Shown: positions 24,175-31,542 of the stretch, piece after piece
Numbering within the stretch: the stretch's first letter is position 1
How the letters are laid out: each line of letters starts with the position of its first letter
Assembly (NCBI GenBank): GCA_018607685.1
Contig: JABBBA010000322.1
Coordinates: forward strand, 1-32,657
Direction: 5' to 3'
Length of the DNA stretch: 32,657 nucleotides
Origin: K189A clade bacterium
GTDB taxonomy: Bacteria > Pseudomonadota > Gammaproteobacteria > Pseudomonadales > Azotimanducaceae
The notes under the pieces: generated by a model
Databases searched by the model: none
What the model saw: only the letters and a program-made list of their open reading frames with translations
What the model was told of the DNA's origin: nothing
Made by a program: the position numbers and the translations under genes

Positions 24175-24972
24175 ATGAGCGAACAACATAACCTGACCTA
24201 TTCCCTGTCGAAAGAAGAATTATTCATCTATCGACGACATGGGTATCTGATAAGAGAGCAGGTCTTTGGCGCGGCCGAACTTGCGGACCTGACCGATTCA
24301 GTGGAGCGTGCTGTAGCAGCGGCATATGAGCAATCCACGAGGGGTCGTACCTATCATCTGGACGGTAAGCGGTTCGTTGATATTGACCATATGACCGTGC
24401 AGTTCGAGCATGGGGATATGAGTGAAACGATCAGGGTTATTGAACCGGCGCATCACCTTGATGCTGTTCTGGAGGCGCTCGCTGAAGACCCCCGGATTGT
24501 TGACCCGGTCAGAAGCATTATTGGTGTTGACGCAGTCAGTATTTGGACGAACAAGCTCAACCTTAAAAGAGCGGGCGAGGGTTCAGGGTTTGGCTGGCAT
24601 CAGGATTCCCCCTATTGGGTTCATGATAGTGATCATGTGGACCTGCTGCCTAACGTCTATCTGGCCTTTGACGATGCGTCCGCAGAGAACGGATGCCTTC
24701 GAGTGATCGATAAGAGTCATCTTCGCGGTTGTCTGCCAGGCAAGACTGACGGATCCCAGTTAGCCGGGTTTTTTACTGACCCTGCCTGTTTTGATGAGAA
24801 GGATCAGGTATTGCTGGAAGCTCCGGCTGGTTCCCTGGTGTTCTTTGACCCCCACTCCATTCATGGGTCTGAGCCTAACCGTTCCAGTAATCCCCGCCGC
24901 GCGATGGTTCTAACCTATCAGCCAGCGGACTATCCGATGCTCAAAACAGGTGAAGTTCGGAATATAGGTTAA
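24175..24972 (+). CDS. Phytanoyl-CoA dioxygenase (PhyH) family protein
   Basis: A 265-aa Fe(II)/2-oxoglutarate-dependent oxygenase of the PhyH family. The facial triad is H142-x-D144 in GWHQDSPYW and H230 in HSIHGSEPN, followed by an arginine (R241/R242) for 2-oxoglutarate. ENGCLRVIDKSH and AGSLVFFDPHS are standard blocks. No good Shine-Dalgarno is seen; a TACAAT lies only 6 nt before the ATG, so a leaderless transcript is possible but unproven. It converges on the minus-strand SDR 38 nt away. PhyH enzymes hydroxylate acyl-CoAs, amino acids or natural products; the substrate here is unknown. Confidence 0.92.
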   Translation: MSEQHNLTYSLSKEELFIYRRHGYLIREQVFGAAELADLTDSVERAVAAAYEQSTRGRTYHLDGKRFVDIDHMTVQFEHGDMSETIRVIEPAHHLDAVLEALAEDPRIVDPVRSIIGVDAVSIWTNKLNLKRAGEGSGFGWHQDSPYWVHDSDHVDLLPNVYLAFDDASAENGCLRVIDKSHLRGCLPGKTDGSQLAGFFTDPACFDEKDQVLLEAPAGSLVFFDPHSIHGSEPNRSSNPRRAMVLTYQPADYPMLKTGEVRNIG

Positions 24973-25010
24973 AGGGGAAGTCTTCTTTACGTCCCGGTTC
25001 TGCGAAACGA

Positions 25011-25772
25011 TCAATCGCGCGTAAGGCCCAGGCCCAGGCCGCCATCAACATCCAGGATAGCGCCGGTTGTCCACTCACCCCTTGCAAGATAGTCAACAGC
25101 CTCGGCAATCTCCGTGTTGGTACCGATCCGGCCGAGCGCGTGGCTGGAAGCCATCGACTGCAGTCTTTCAGCGGACTCGACATCGCTTAAAAGCCCGGCT
25201 CGCTGATAAATTTCTGTCAGGACAGCGCCGGGAACAACACAATTAACGCGGATGTTGTGTTCACCGAGTTCTGCGGCAAGAACTCGGGTCAATGTTTCCA
25301 GTGCGCCTTTGGTCGCGGCATATGCCGAGGCGCCCGGAAATGCCCGACGGGTATGAATACTGCCCATGAAAATGATCGCCCCGTCTTGTTTGGCCAGGTG
25401 AGGTTTACACAATCCGGTTAACAGCATCCCGGCGATGACATTGGTGTTAAAGATATCGATAAGCTGATCCTCACCCAGCGTGTCTACTTCGCCACGGACC
25501 ATGTTGCCGGCGTTGCTAACCAGTACATCCAGTTTGCCGCCGTGCTCGACGGCCGTCCGAACAGCATTTCTACGGTCTTCATCAATGGTGATGTCTGCTT
25601 TCACCGCCAGGCAGTTTTCGCCGAGTCTTTCGGCAACGGCTTCGATTTTCTCTTTCCTGCGACCACAGATGGTGACTCTCGCACCGCGCTCTACATAAAA
25701 CTGTGCAATACCTTCACCGATGCCGGAACCACCGCCGGTCACCAGAACAGAAAGACCCTCGATAGGCTTCAT
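25011..25772 (-). CDS. Short-chain dehydrogenase/reductase
   Basis: A classical SDR of about 253 aa: TGGGSGIG cofactor loop, CGRRKEK after beta-2 (arginines suggest NADP preference), SNAGN, the catalytic serine in FMGSIH and Y-A-A-T-K, with DVDGGLGLG near the end. The start is taken at 25772, where ATG overlaps the ThuA-like stop (ATGA) and GGAGAAAATCC precedes it; the longer frame to 25793 lies inside that gene. It is the last gene of the five-gene minus-strand operon and would oxidise or reduce an alcohol or ketone intermediate. Confidence 0.92.
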   Translation of the reverse strand: MKPIEGLSVLVTGGGSGIGEGIAQFYVERGARVTICGRRKEKIEAVAERLGENCLAVKADITIDEDRRNAVRTAVEHGGKLDVLVSNAGNMVRGEVDTLGEDQLIDIFNTNVIAGMLLTGLCKPHLAKQDGAIIFMGSIHTRRAFPGASAYAATKGALETLTRVLAAELGEHNIRVNCVVPGAVLTEIYQRAGLLSDVESAERLQSMASSHALGRIGTNTEIAEAVDYLARGEWTTGAILDVDGGLGLGLTRD

Positions 25773-26464
25773 GGATTTTCTCCGGCACACCAACGTGCGG
25801 CCTGCTGTAGGAAACGGGCATGGCCTGCGGCTGAGACAGAACCCCTGTCATGGGCCATGGCATCGTAGACAACACGCCCCCCTGAAGACTCGTTTGCCCA
25901 GGCTAGTGTTTGTGTGGAGTTGTCCTGTCCGAAACCTGTCTCCAGAAGTGGTGTGGATGCCTCCGAAGGTTTCAGGTTATGGTAGATTTCATCGGTGACT
26001 GAAAATGAGTTCAACCCTTCTGTTGATGGGTGTGAAGTGCTCGTCCTGGATACCTCGAAATCTTCGGGCGGTGGATGGAACGTTGTGCCCCATTTCCAGG
26101 AAACACCCAGTAAATCTTTCCATTTCGGCCAGGTGTCAAAACAAATAGCAGCCGTATGCAGGCCTAGCATGCCGCGGCCCTCGGCAAGATGATTGATCAG
26201 GTTGTTTCTATCCCTGTCCGAAATCTCGTAAGCCCACTCGTCTCGAAACGGGATGTACTTGTCGTCGTCCAGCATTCGCCATCGAAGGGCGAAAACGGTA
26301 ACCAGGTCATAAGTGTGCTGGTTCAGGGCGTCGAACCCCGCGTCGATATCCGCAAATACCTCTGATTGAATACCAGCTTTAGCCAGAACTTCGTCCAGTG
26401 CCTTCGCGGTATCTGCGTAGTCGTGGTTGATGCCACCGGTCAAAATGAGATTGCGAATTGTCAT
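25769..26464 (-). CDS. ThuA-like domain protein
   Basis: A 231-aa protein of the ThuA / class I glutamine-amidotransferase-like fold. It starts with ILTGGINHDYADTAKALDEV and contains GRGMLGLHTAAICFDTWPKW, the FHPPPEDFEV strand, a DEIYHNL motif and RVVYDAMAHDRGSV near the end. These match the ThuA family found in trehalose-utilisation and many sugar or aromatic catabolic clusters, where the exact reaction is still unclear. It overlaps the downstream SDR by 4 nt and follows the P450 by 10 nt, so it is tightly co-expressed with both. Confidence 0.82.
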   Translation of the reverse strand: MTIRNLILTGGINHDYADTAKALDEVLAKAGIQSEVFADIDAGFDALNQHTYDLVTVFALRWRMLDDDKYIPFRDEWAYEISDRDRNNLINHLAEGRGMLGLHTAAICFDTWPKWKDLLGVSWKWGTTFHPPPEDFEVSRTSTSHPSTEGLNSFSVTDEIYHNLKPSEASTPLLETGFGQDNSTQTLAWANESSGGRVVYDAMAHDRGSVSAAGHARFLQQAARWCAGENP

Positions 26465-26474
26465 TACAGTGTGG

Positions 26475-27665
26475 TCAAAGTCGTTCGAACTGAACGGGGT
26501 AGGTGCCCCAGTTGCTGCGACTGGTCGTTGGGTCCAGGGTTGGCGCTCTTGATTTGTGTGGAATCATTTTATGCTCGAGAAGCGTCTTGATTACCAGGCA
26601 GACGATACCATATTGGTGCGTCTCTTCGTCGGTGTCGGGGCGACTGGCGACACCGCCATCCAGGTCACGGCCGGTACACATGTGGACCCCTGTGCCGAAG
26701 GTGAGCCCGTACAGCTCTGTTTTAACATCGGGTACACGGCGGTGGGGGTCGAATTTTTCAGCGTCATCACCGAATATGTCCGGGTCCCGGTTTGCTGCGT
26801 GCAGATCAAGGATCAGCAGATCGTCTGGCATGATATCCCGGGACGCGATTGTTATCGGTTCGGTAGGGGTTCGCCATGCAACTGGACTCGCAGGATGCAG
26901 GCGCATGCTCTCGTGGACGCATTTTTGCAGGAGCAGCGGGTCTTCCAGCAATCTAGACGGATCATCTGTCCAGCAGAATATTTCGTTAACGGCGTGCACC
27001 ATCGAATTTGCTGTGCTGTGCGAGCCCGCCTGCAGGTAGAAGGCGATCTCCCGTTCAATGAGCTCATCGGTCAGTTCAACGCTGTCCTGATTGCGCAGTA
27101 GAACCGTCAGAACGTCCCTCGGTAACTCGTCCTCATCGATGTCCCCGCCGACAAACTGATCAATAAGTTGTTGTCGCCTGGCCCAGGAGGGTTCCAGGAA
27201 CTCCCTGAATGCGATTTGTGCTGCCTTTACCTCGTCAATGACTTCGCTGGCATCGCGGTCAGAATGGATCAGTGTTGCGCCTTCACTAAAGGTCTTGACG
27301 ATGGCGAGAAGTCGGGTGGTTTCTTCCGGGGTCTTCGCGGGCCGATCAACGCCGGCGAAATCGGCGGTGAGGTTCATCGTGACCCGGTAACCGAAGTCAA
27401 CCAAATCAGTTTCGCCGTGAGCGACAAGTGGGTCCAGCACCCACGCCAGGGTTTTTGGAAACACATTGGTTTCGTAGTGGTGGGCGAAGTTCCTGCGAAA
27501 CAGACGCAGCTCAAGATGACGGCGAATCTTGTGTTCCTCACCATGCAAAGTCAGTAAGACATCCTTCATGATGACTTCGCCCGCGTCATAAAGGCTCTGT
27601 CTTAGCCTCGGGTTACACAGGGCTGCATGCACATCTTTGAATCGAGATAACGTAGTTTGTGCCAT
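26475..27665 (-). CDS. Cytochrome P450 with atypical I-helix motif
   Basis: A 396-aa P450. The heme motif is FGTGVHMCTGRDL with Cys330, and the ExxR pair is E252/R255 in HESMRLHP. The I-helix reads QAGSHSTANS (A213-G214-S215-H216-S217). The acidic residue of the normal A-G-x-D/E-T pair is His and the threonine is Ser, so the usual proton-delivery pair is missing. The early LHGEEHKIRRHLE matches the C-helix H-x-x-x-R region. The region after the heme Cys carries a non-standard insert (ASRPDTDEETHQ). It lies in an operon with amidohydrolase upstream and ThuA-like downstream. No ferredoxin is nearby and the substrate is unknown. Confidence 0.9.
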   Translation of the reverse strand: MAQTTLSRFKDVHAALCNPRLRQSLYDAGEVIMKDVLLTLHGEEHKIRRHLELRLFRRNFAHHYETNVFPKTLAWVLDPLVAHGETDLVDFGYRVTMNLTADFAGVDRPAKTPEETTRLLAIVKTFSEGATLIHSDRDASEVIDEVKAAQIAFREFLEPSWARRQQLIDQFVGGDIDEDELPRDVLTVLLRNQDSVELTDELIEREIAFYLQAGSHSTANSMVHAVNEIFCWTDDPSRLLEDPLLLQKCVHESMRLHPASPVAWRTPTEPITIASRDIMPDDLLILDLHAANRDPDIFGDDAEKFDPHRRVPDVKTELYGLTFGTGVHMCTGRDLDGGVASRPDTDEETHQYGIVCLVIKTLLEHKMIPHKSRAPTLDPTTSRSNWGTYPVQFERL

Positions 27666-27744
27666 CAGTGACTGCCCGGTCTACCGTATGAGCTGTTGGT
27701 TGGGTAGTGGATATAACAATGGGCCAGGAACCGTTTCCTGCGGA

Positions 27745-29061
27745 CTAATCATCAACCTTGTCTCTGGTCAGTATGGAGGAAGAATACTGCGAGGTTCTCC
27801 ATCCGGAAATCGGTCGCCTCGGAGGCAGGGGTTCTGTATCCATCAGTTCACCACCCACATAGACTGATTTAATGCGGGACTTATCACCGAGAACAGTGAC
27901 GTCGGCTGCGGGGTTTCCATCAACGAGAATGAAGTCTGCCAATTTCCCGGGGGCAATGCTGCCGGTTTCCCCACCGAAGCCGCCATGCTCGCCACACTGC
28001 AGGGGGGCCGCGCTAATGGCTTCCAGTGGTGAAAAACCAAGTTCCTTCACAAACACTTCAAGTTCCCTGTAATGCCACTCACCATAGGGCGTTATCGAGA
28101 AGCCACTCTCGGAGCCGCAGAGTATAGGCACGCCATTATCAAATGCCTTGCGTATGAGTTCCGCGCTTTCTTCTATCTCGCGCCGAAATATTTCTCGAAG
28201 ATTCTCGTCTGCGCCCACAGCGTAACCGTGGTCTCTCAGGTTAGCCTGGAACGTAAATGTTGGGGCAATGGGCACTTTTTTGTCGATGACCAGGTCAAGT
28301 GTTGGTTCGTCCATGAAGGTGGCATGCAACAGCATGTCCATACCCGCGATAACTGAGTCCCGGATGCTGTTGGTGTTCCTGCAGTGTCCCATCACGGGTA
28401 CGCCTAATTCATGGGCGGTATCGCAAACCAGTTTGAGCTCATCCAGTGACCATGCCTGGATCTCACCCTTCATTTTCTGTCGTGGCAGGAGGCCGGTGAC
28501 ATGAACCTTGATCCAGTCAACGCCCATCTTGATCTGGCGCCGAACCTCGGTACGAATGTCGTCGGGGGTTGAGACTACCTTTGCGTATCCGCGAAGTCCG
28601 GCGTCGGGTATCAGTCGTCCTGCTGTGCCACCGACGGAGGTTAGCAGTGCATTACCGCCGGTTAGCATTCGAGGCCCCGGAATTATGTTTGCTTCTATGG
28701 CGTCCCGAAGATCTACCCCAATATCGAAAATGCAGTCAGGGTCGACGAAGGCGGTAACGCCGGCCTGAAGTAGTTTCCTGACATTTTGTCCGGCAACAAT
28801 CGCCGCAAGGGCTTCTCTTCTGTGGAAAAACAGCTCGTCATTGGAAGAGGGCTCATCAAACGTCATGTGGCAATGGGCGTCAATTAACCCTGGCATCAGC
28901 GTTAAACCGGTAGCATCCAAACGCGTGCCATCTACAGTTTCGCTTATCGCTTGCTCATCAACGGCGGTAATACGGTCATCGGTTATGGTGATGTTCCCAG
29001 GGTAGGGTTCCCTTCCTGTTCCATCGATAATTGTGGCGTTTTCTACTATTTTTACCGTCAT
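27745..29061 (-). CDS. Metal-dependent amidohydrolase (imidazolonepropionase-like)
   Basis: A 438-aa amidohydrolase-superfamily protein with the composite beta-domain at both ends and a TIM barrel. The H-x-H metal pair is in GLIDAHCHM, a lysine in DWIKVHVTG is the likely carbamylated bridge, a histidine is in GHCRN and another in LHATFMDE. The late acidic residue is in the CGSESG stretch. The final GSIAPGKLADFILVDGNP is a family hallmark. It resembles the broad imidazolonepropionase/prolidase-like group that cleaves amides, lactams or organophosphates. The ATG overlaps the molybdopterin-hydroxylase stop, and the P450 follows after 79 nt. Substrate unknown. Confidence 0.9.
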   Translation of the reverse strand: MTVKIVENATIIDGTGREPYPGNITITDDRITAVDEQAISETVDGTRLDATGLTLMPGLIDAHCHMTFDEPSSNDELFFHRREALAAIVAGQNVRKLLQAGVTAFVDPDCIFDIGVDLRDAIEANIIPGPRMLTGGNALLTSVGGTAGRLIPDAGLRGYAKVVSTPDDIRTEVRRQIKMGVDWIKVHVTGLLPRQKMKGEIQAWSLDELKLVCDTAHELGVPVMGHCRNTNSIRDSVIAGMDMLLHATFMDEPTLDLVIDKKVPIAPTFTFQANLRDHGYAVGADENLREIFRREIEESAELIRKAFDNGVPILCGSESGFSITPYGEWHYRELEVFVKELGFSPLEAISAAPLQCGEHGGFGGETGSIAPGKLADFILVDGNPAADVTVLGDKSRIKSVYVGGELMDTEPLPPRRPISGWRTSQYSSSILTRDKVDD

Positions 29062-31391
29062 TTGTTAATCGCCGACCAGATTTTTAAAGGGGTGGCTGGC
29101 ATATCGATATGGTCGATATCCAGCGCATTCACAATAGCATTTATCACCGCGGGCGGGGCTCCGATGGCCCCTGCTTCTCCGCAACCCTTTATTCCCAGCG
29201 GGTTGTTGGGCGTCTGGGTGTTGGTGAACTCCGTGGCAAAGGATGGCAGGTCATCTGCGCGGGGCATGCAATAGTCCATGAAGGAGCCGGTCAGGAGCTG
29301 CCCCTCCTCATCGTAAACAGCATGTTCCAGCAACGCCTGGCCAATGCCCTGTGCGATCCCGCCGTGCATCTGACCGTGAACAATCATGGGGTTGATGACC
29401 GTTCCGAAATCGTCAACCGCCACGAAGTTCAGGATATCTGTGGTGCCGGTTTCAGGGTCGATCTCAACCTCGCATATATGGCAGCCGGCGGGGAAGGTGA
29501 AGTCAGGTGGGTCAAAAAAAGCGTCGGCTTTTAGTCCTGGTTCCAGTTCGTCGGTTGGAAAAGATTGTGCAACATAGGATGCCAGCGCGATTTCTGCAAA
29601 CGCCATTCGCGTGTTGCTGCCGGGGCTGAAGAACTCGCCTTCTTCGAACTCAACGGATTCCGGCGCCACGTTCATATTGTAAGCGGCAATGATTTTTCCT
29701 TTTTCGACAATTTTGTCGCAACCAATGGCAAGTGCAGACATGCCAACGGGGCCGCTTCTGGATCCAAAGGTGCCCATCCCAAATTGCACCTTGTCAGTAT
29801 CGCCGTGAACTATTTCAATCTCATCCATGCTGATGCCAAATTTGTCGGCCACCAGTTGTGCGAAGGTAGTTTCGTGACCCTGGCCATGGGAGTGTGACCC
29901 GGTCAGGATTTCAACTGAACCTGTTGGATTGACTCTAATCTGGGCGGATTCCCACAATCCGGCACCGGAGCCGAGTTCGCCGAGTTTCTTTGACGGACCT
30001 ATGCCCGCTGCCTCGATCCAGGTGGCAAGGCCTATGCCACGCAATTTCCCCATTGATGTTGAGCTGGCTCTGCGTGCTTCAAATCCCTTGTAGTCGATCA
30101 TCTCCAGGGCTTTGTTTAACCCCAGGTCATAGTCTCCAGAGTCGTAGATAGAAAGAACCGGTGTCTGGTAAGGGAAAGCCCTGATGAAGTTTTTGCGCCG
30201 TAGTTCTACCGGGTCAACTCCCAGCTTTCGAGCGGCCAGATCAACCAGCCGTTCGATGACAAAAGCAGCTTCCGGCCTGCCTGCGCCTCGATAGGCATCA
30301 ACCGGTGTCGTATTGGTAAAGACCGCCGTCACTTCATTGTAGATGGCCGGTATTGTGTACTGACCCGATAACAGCGGTCCGCACATATAGGTCGGAATGA
30401 GTGACCCAAATGTAGAAAGGTAGGCCCCCATATTTGCCGTGATAGAAACATGTAGACCGGTAATCTTGTGCTCCGCATCCAGCGACATTGTGGCGTGCAC
30501 CTGCTGATCGCGGCCGTGTGCATCCGTTAGAAAAGCTTCACTTCGATCGGCGGACCATTTTATTGGACGCCCTATAATTTTGCTTGCCCAGGTGCAGATG
30601 ACTTCTTCTGAGTAGTTGAATGCCTTTGAACCGAAACCGCCGCCGACATCTTCGGAGATAACGCGAATTCTATGTTCCGGCGCAAGCCCAATGACCGCCG
30701 CCAGAGTCATTCTTAAACCGTGTGGGTTCTGGGAAGCGATATAGATTGTGTAGCGATCATCTCTCTCGTCATAGAAAGCATTCAGGGAACGCGTTTCCAT
30801 GGCGTTCGGGACCAGACGGTTGTTGTAGAGATCCAGCTCGATCCTGTGGCTGGCGCAATCAAAAGCTGCCTCGACCTCTTTTTTGTTACCCAATTCCCAG
30901 TCGAAGGCGACGTTACCCGGAACGTCGTTGTGGACAGAGGATTCATGACCCGCGGCATTTTTGAGTGAGACTACAGGGGTCAGCTCTTCGTATTCAACAT
31001 CGATCATTTCGGCCGCATCCCTTGCCATTTGACGGGTGTCAGCGATGACCACCGCAACCGGGTCGCCTACGTATCGCACTTTTCCGAGGGCAAGTGGCGG
31101 GTGTACGCCGGTTTTCATTTCGGCGCCGTCCTTCGAGTGGATCATCCAACCGCACATCAGTGTCCCGAGGGACGTTTCAGCATAGTCTGTACCGGTCAAC
31201 ACCAGACGAACGCCGGGCATTCCCGCAGCTACGGTGGTGTCTATGCTTGCAATAGTGGCGTGAGCGACAGGTGAGCGCGCGAAGATCGCGTGGCATTGGT
31301 TCGGGAGGTTGACATCATTTGTGTACCGGCCCTTGCCGGTGATGAATCTGATATCTTCCTTTCGCCTGATTGATTGCCCGGATACTGCCAC
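29058..31391 (-). CDS. Xanthine dehydrogenase-family molybdopterin-binding (large) subunit
   Basis: A 777-aa molybdenum hydroxylase large subunit (CoxL/XdhB-like). Conserved segments are the N-terminal RRKEDIRFITGKGRY, VRYVGDPVAVVIADT, EDVGGGFGSKAFNYSEE, DAYRGAGRPEAAFVIERL, GSHSHGQGHETTFAQ, GTFGSRSGPVG and the catalytic glutamate in GCGEAGAIGAPPA. The AYRGAGR loop differs from the AYRCSFR loop of true form I CO dehydrogenases, so an organic heterocycle, aldehyde or similar substrate is more likely. The FAD (CoxM-like) and 2Fe-2S (CoxS-like) subunits are not in the window. The start is GTG with AAGGA 8 nt upstream. It is first in the operon and divergent from the MFS transporter. Confidence 0.93.
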   Translation of the reverse strand: MAVSGQSIRRKEDIRFITGKGRYTNDVNLPNQCHAIFARSPVAHATIASIDTTVAAGMPGVRLVLTGTDYAETSLGTLMCGWMIHSKDGAEMKTGVHPPLALGKVRYVGDPVAVVIADTRQMARDAAEMIDVEYEELTPVVSLKNAAGHESSVHNDVPGNVAFDWELGNKKEVEAAFDCASHRIELDLYNNRLVPNAMETRSLNAFYDERDDRYTIYIASQNPHGLRMTLAAVIGLAPEHRIRVISEDVGGGFGSKAFNYSEEVICTWASKIIGRPIKWSADRSEAFLTDAHGRDQQVHATMSLDAEHKITGLHVSITANMGAYLSTFGSLIPTYMCGPLLSGQYTIPAIYNEVTAVFTNTTPVDAYRGAGRPEAAFVIERLVDLAARKLGVDPVELRRKNFIRAFPYQTPVLSIYDSGDYDLGLNKALEMIDYKGFEARRASSTSMGKLRGIGLATWIEAAGIGPSKKLGELGSGAGLWESAQIRVNPTGSVEILTGSHSHGQGHETTFAQLVADKFGISMDEIEIVHGDTDKVQFGMGTFGSRSGPVGMSALAIGCDKIVEKGKIIAAYNMNVAPESVEFEEGEFFSPGSNTRMAFAEIALASYVAQSFPTDELEPGLKADAFFDPPDFTFPAGCHICEVEIDPETGTTDILNFVAVDDFGTVINPMIVHGQMHGGIAQGIGQALLEHAVYDEEGQLLTGSFMDYCMPRADDLPSFATEFTNTQTPNNPLGIKGCGEAGAIGAPPAVINAIVNALDIDHIDMPATPLKIWSAINK

Positions 31392-31496
31392 GATGTCGTT
31401 CCTTCTTTAGATAAGTGATTGAGGTGAAAGGATGGAGATGTAGGGTTCGATGCTAGCAGCAGCATGATGTCATGGAAATACCTAAAAAATGTCGGC

Positions 31497-31525
31497 TCGA
31501 CCTCTGTGAGGCGACTCAGTATGAT
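31497..31525 (+). promoter_or_regulatory. Possible promoter of the GPH/MFS transporter
   Basis: TCGACC (-35, 4 of 6) and TATGAT (-10, 5 of 6) are 17 bp apart. Transcription would start about 31532, very close to the GTG at 31543. It lies in the 150-bp gap to the divergent molybdenum-hydroxylase operon. Confidence 0.3.
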
Positions 31526-31542
31526 CCGGCCTTATCAAATCT

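Noticed and set aside
26556-27101. 181-aa plus-strand frame
   Set aside because: Antisense to the second P450, whose motifs are clear on the minus strand.
29058-31391. Carbon monoxide dehydrogenase large subunit (coxL)
   Set aside because: The active-site loop is AYRGAGR rather than the AYRCSFR of form I CO dehydrogenase, and no coxS or coxM lies next to it.
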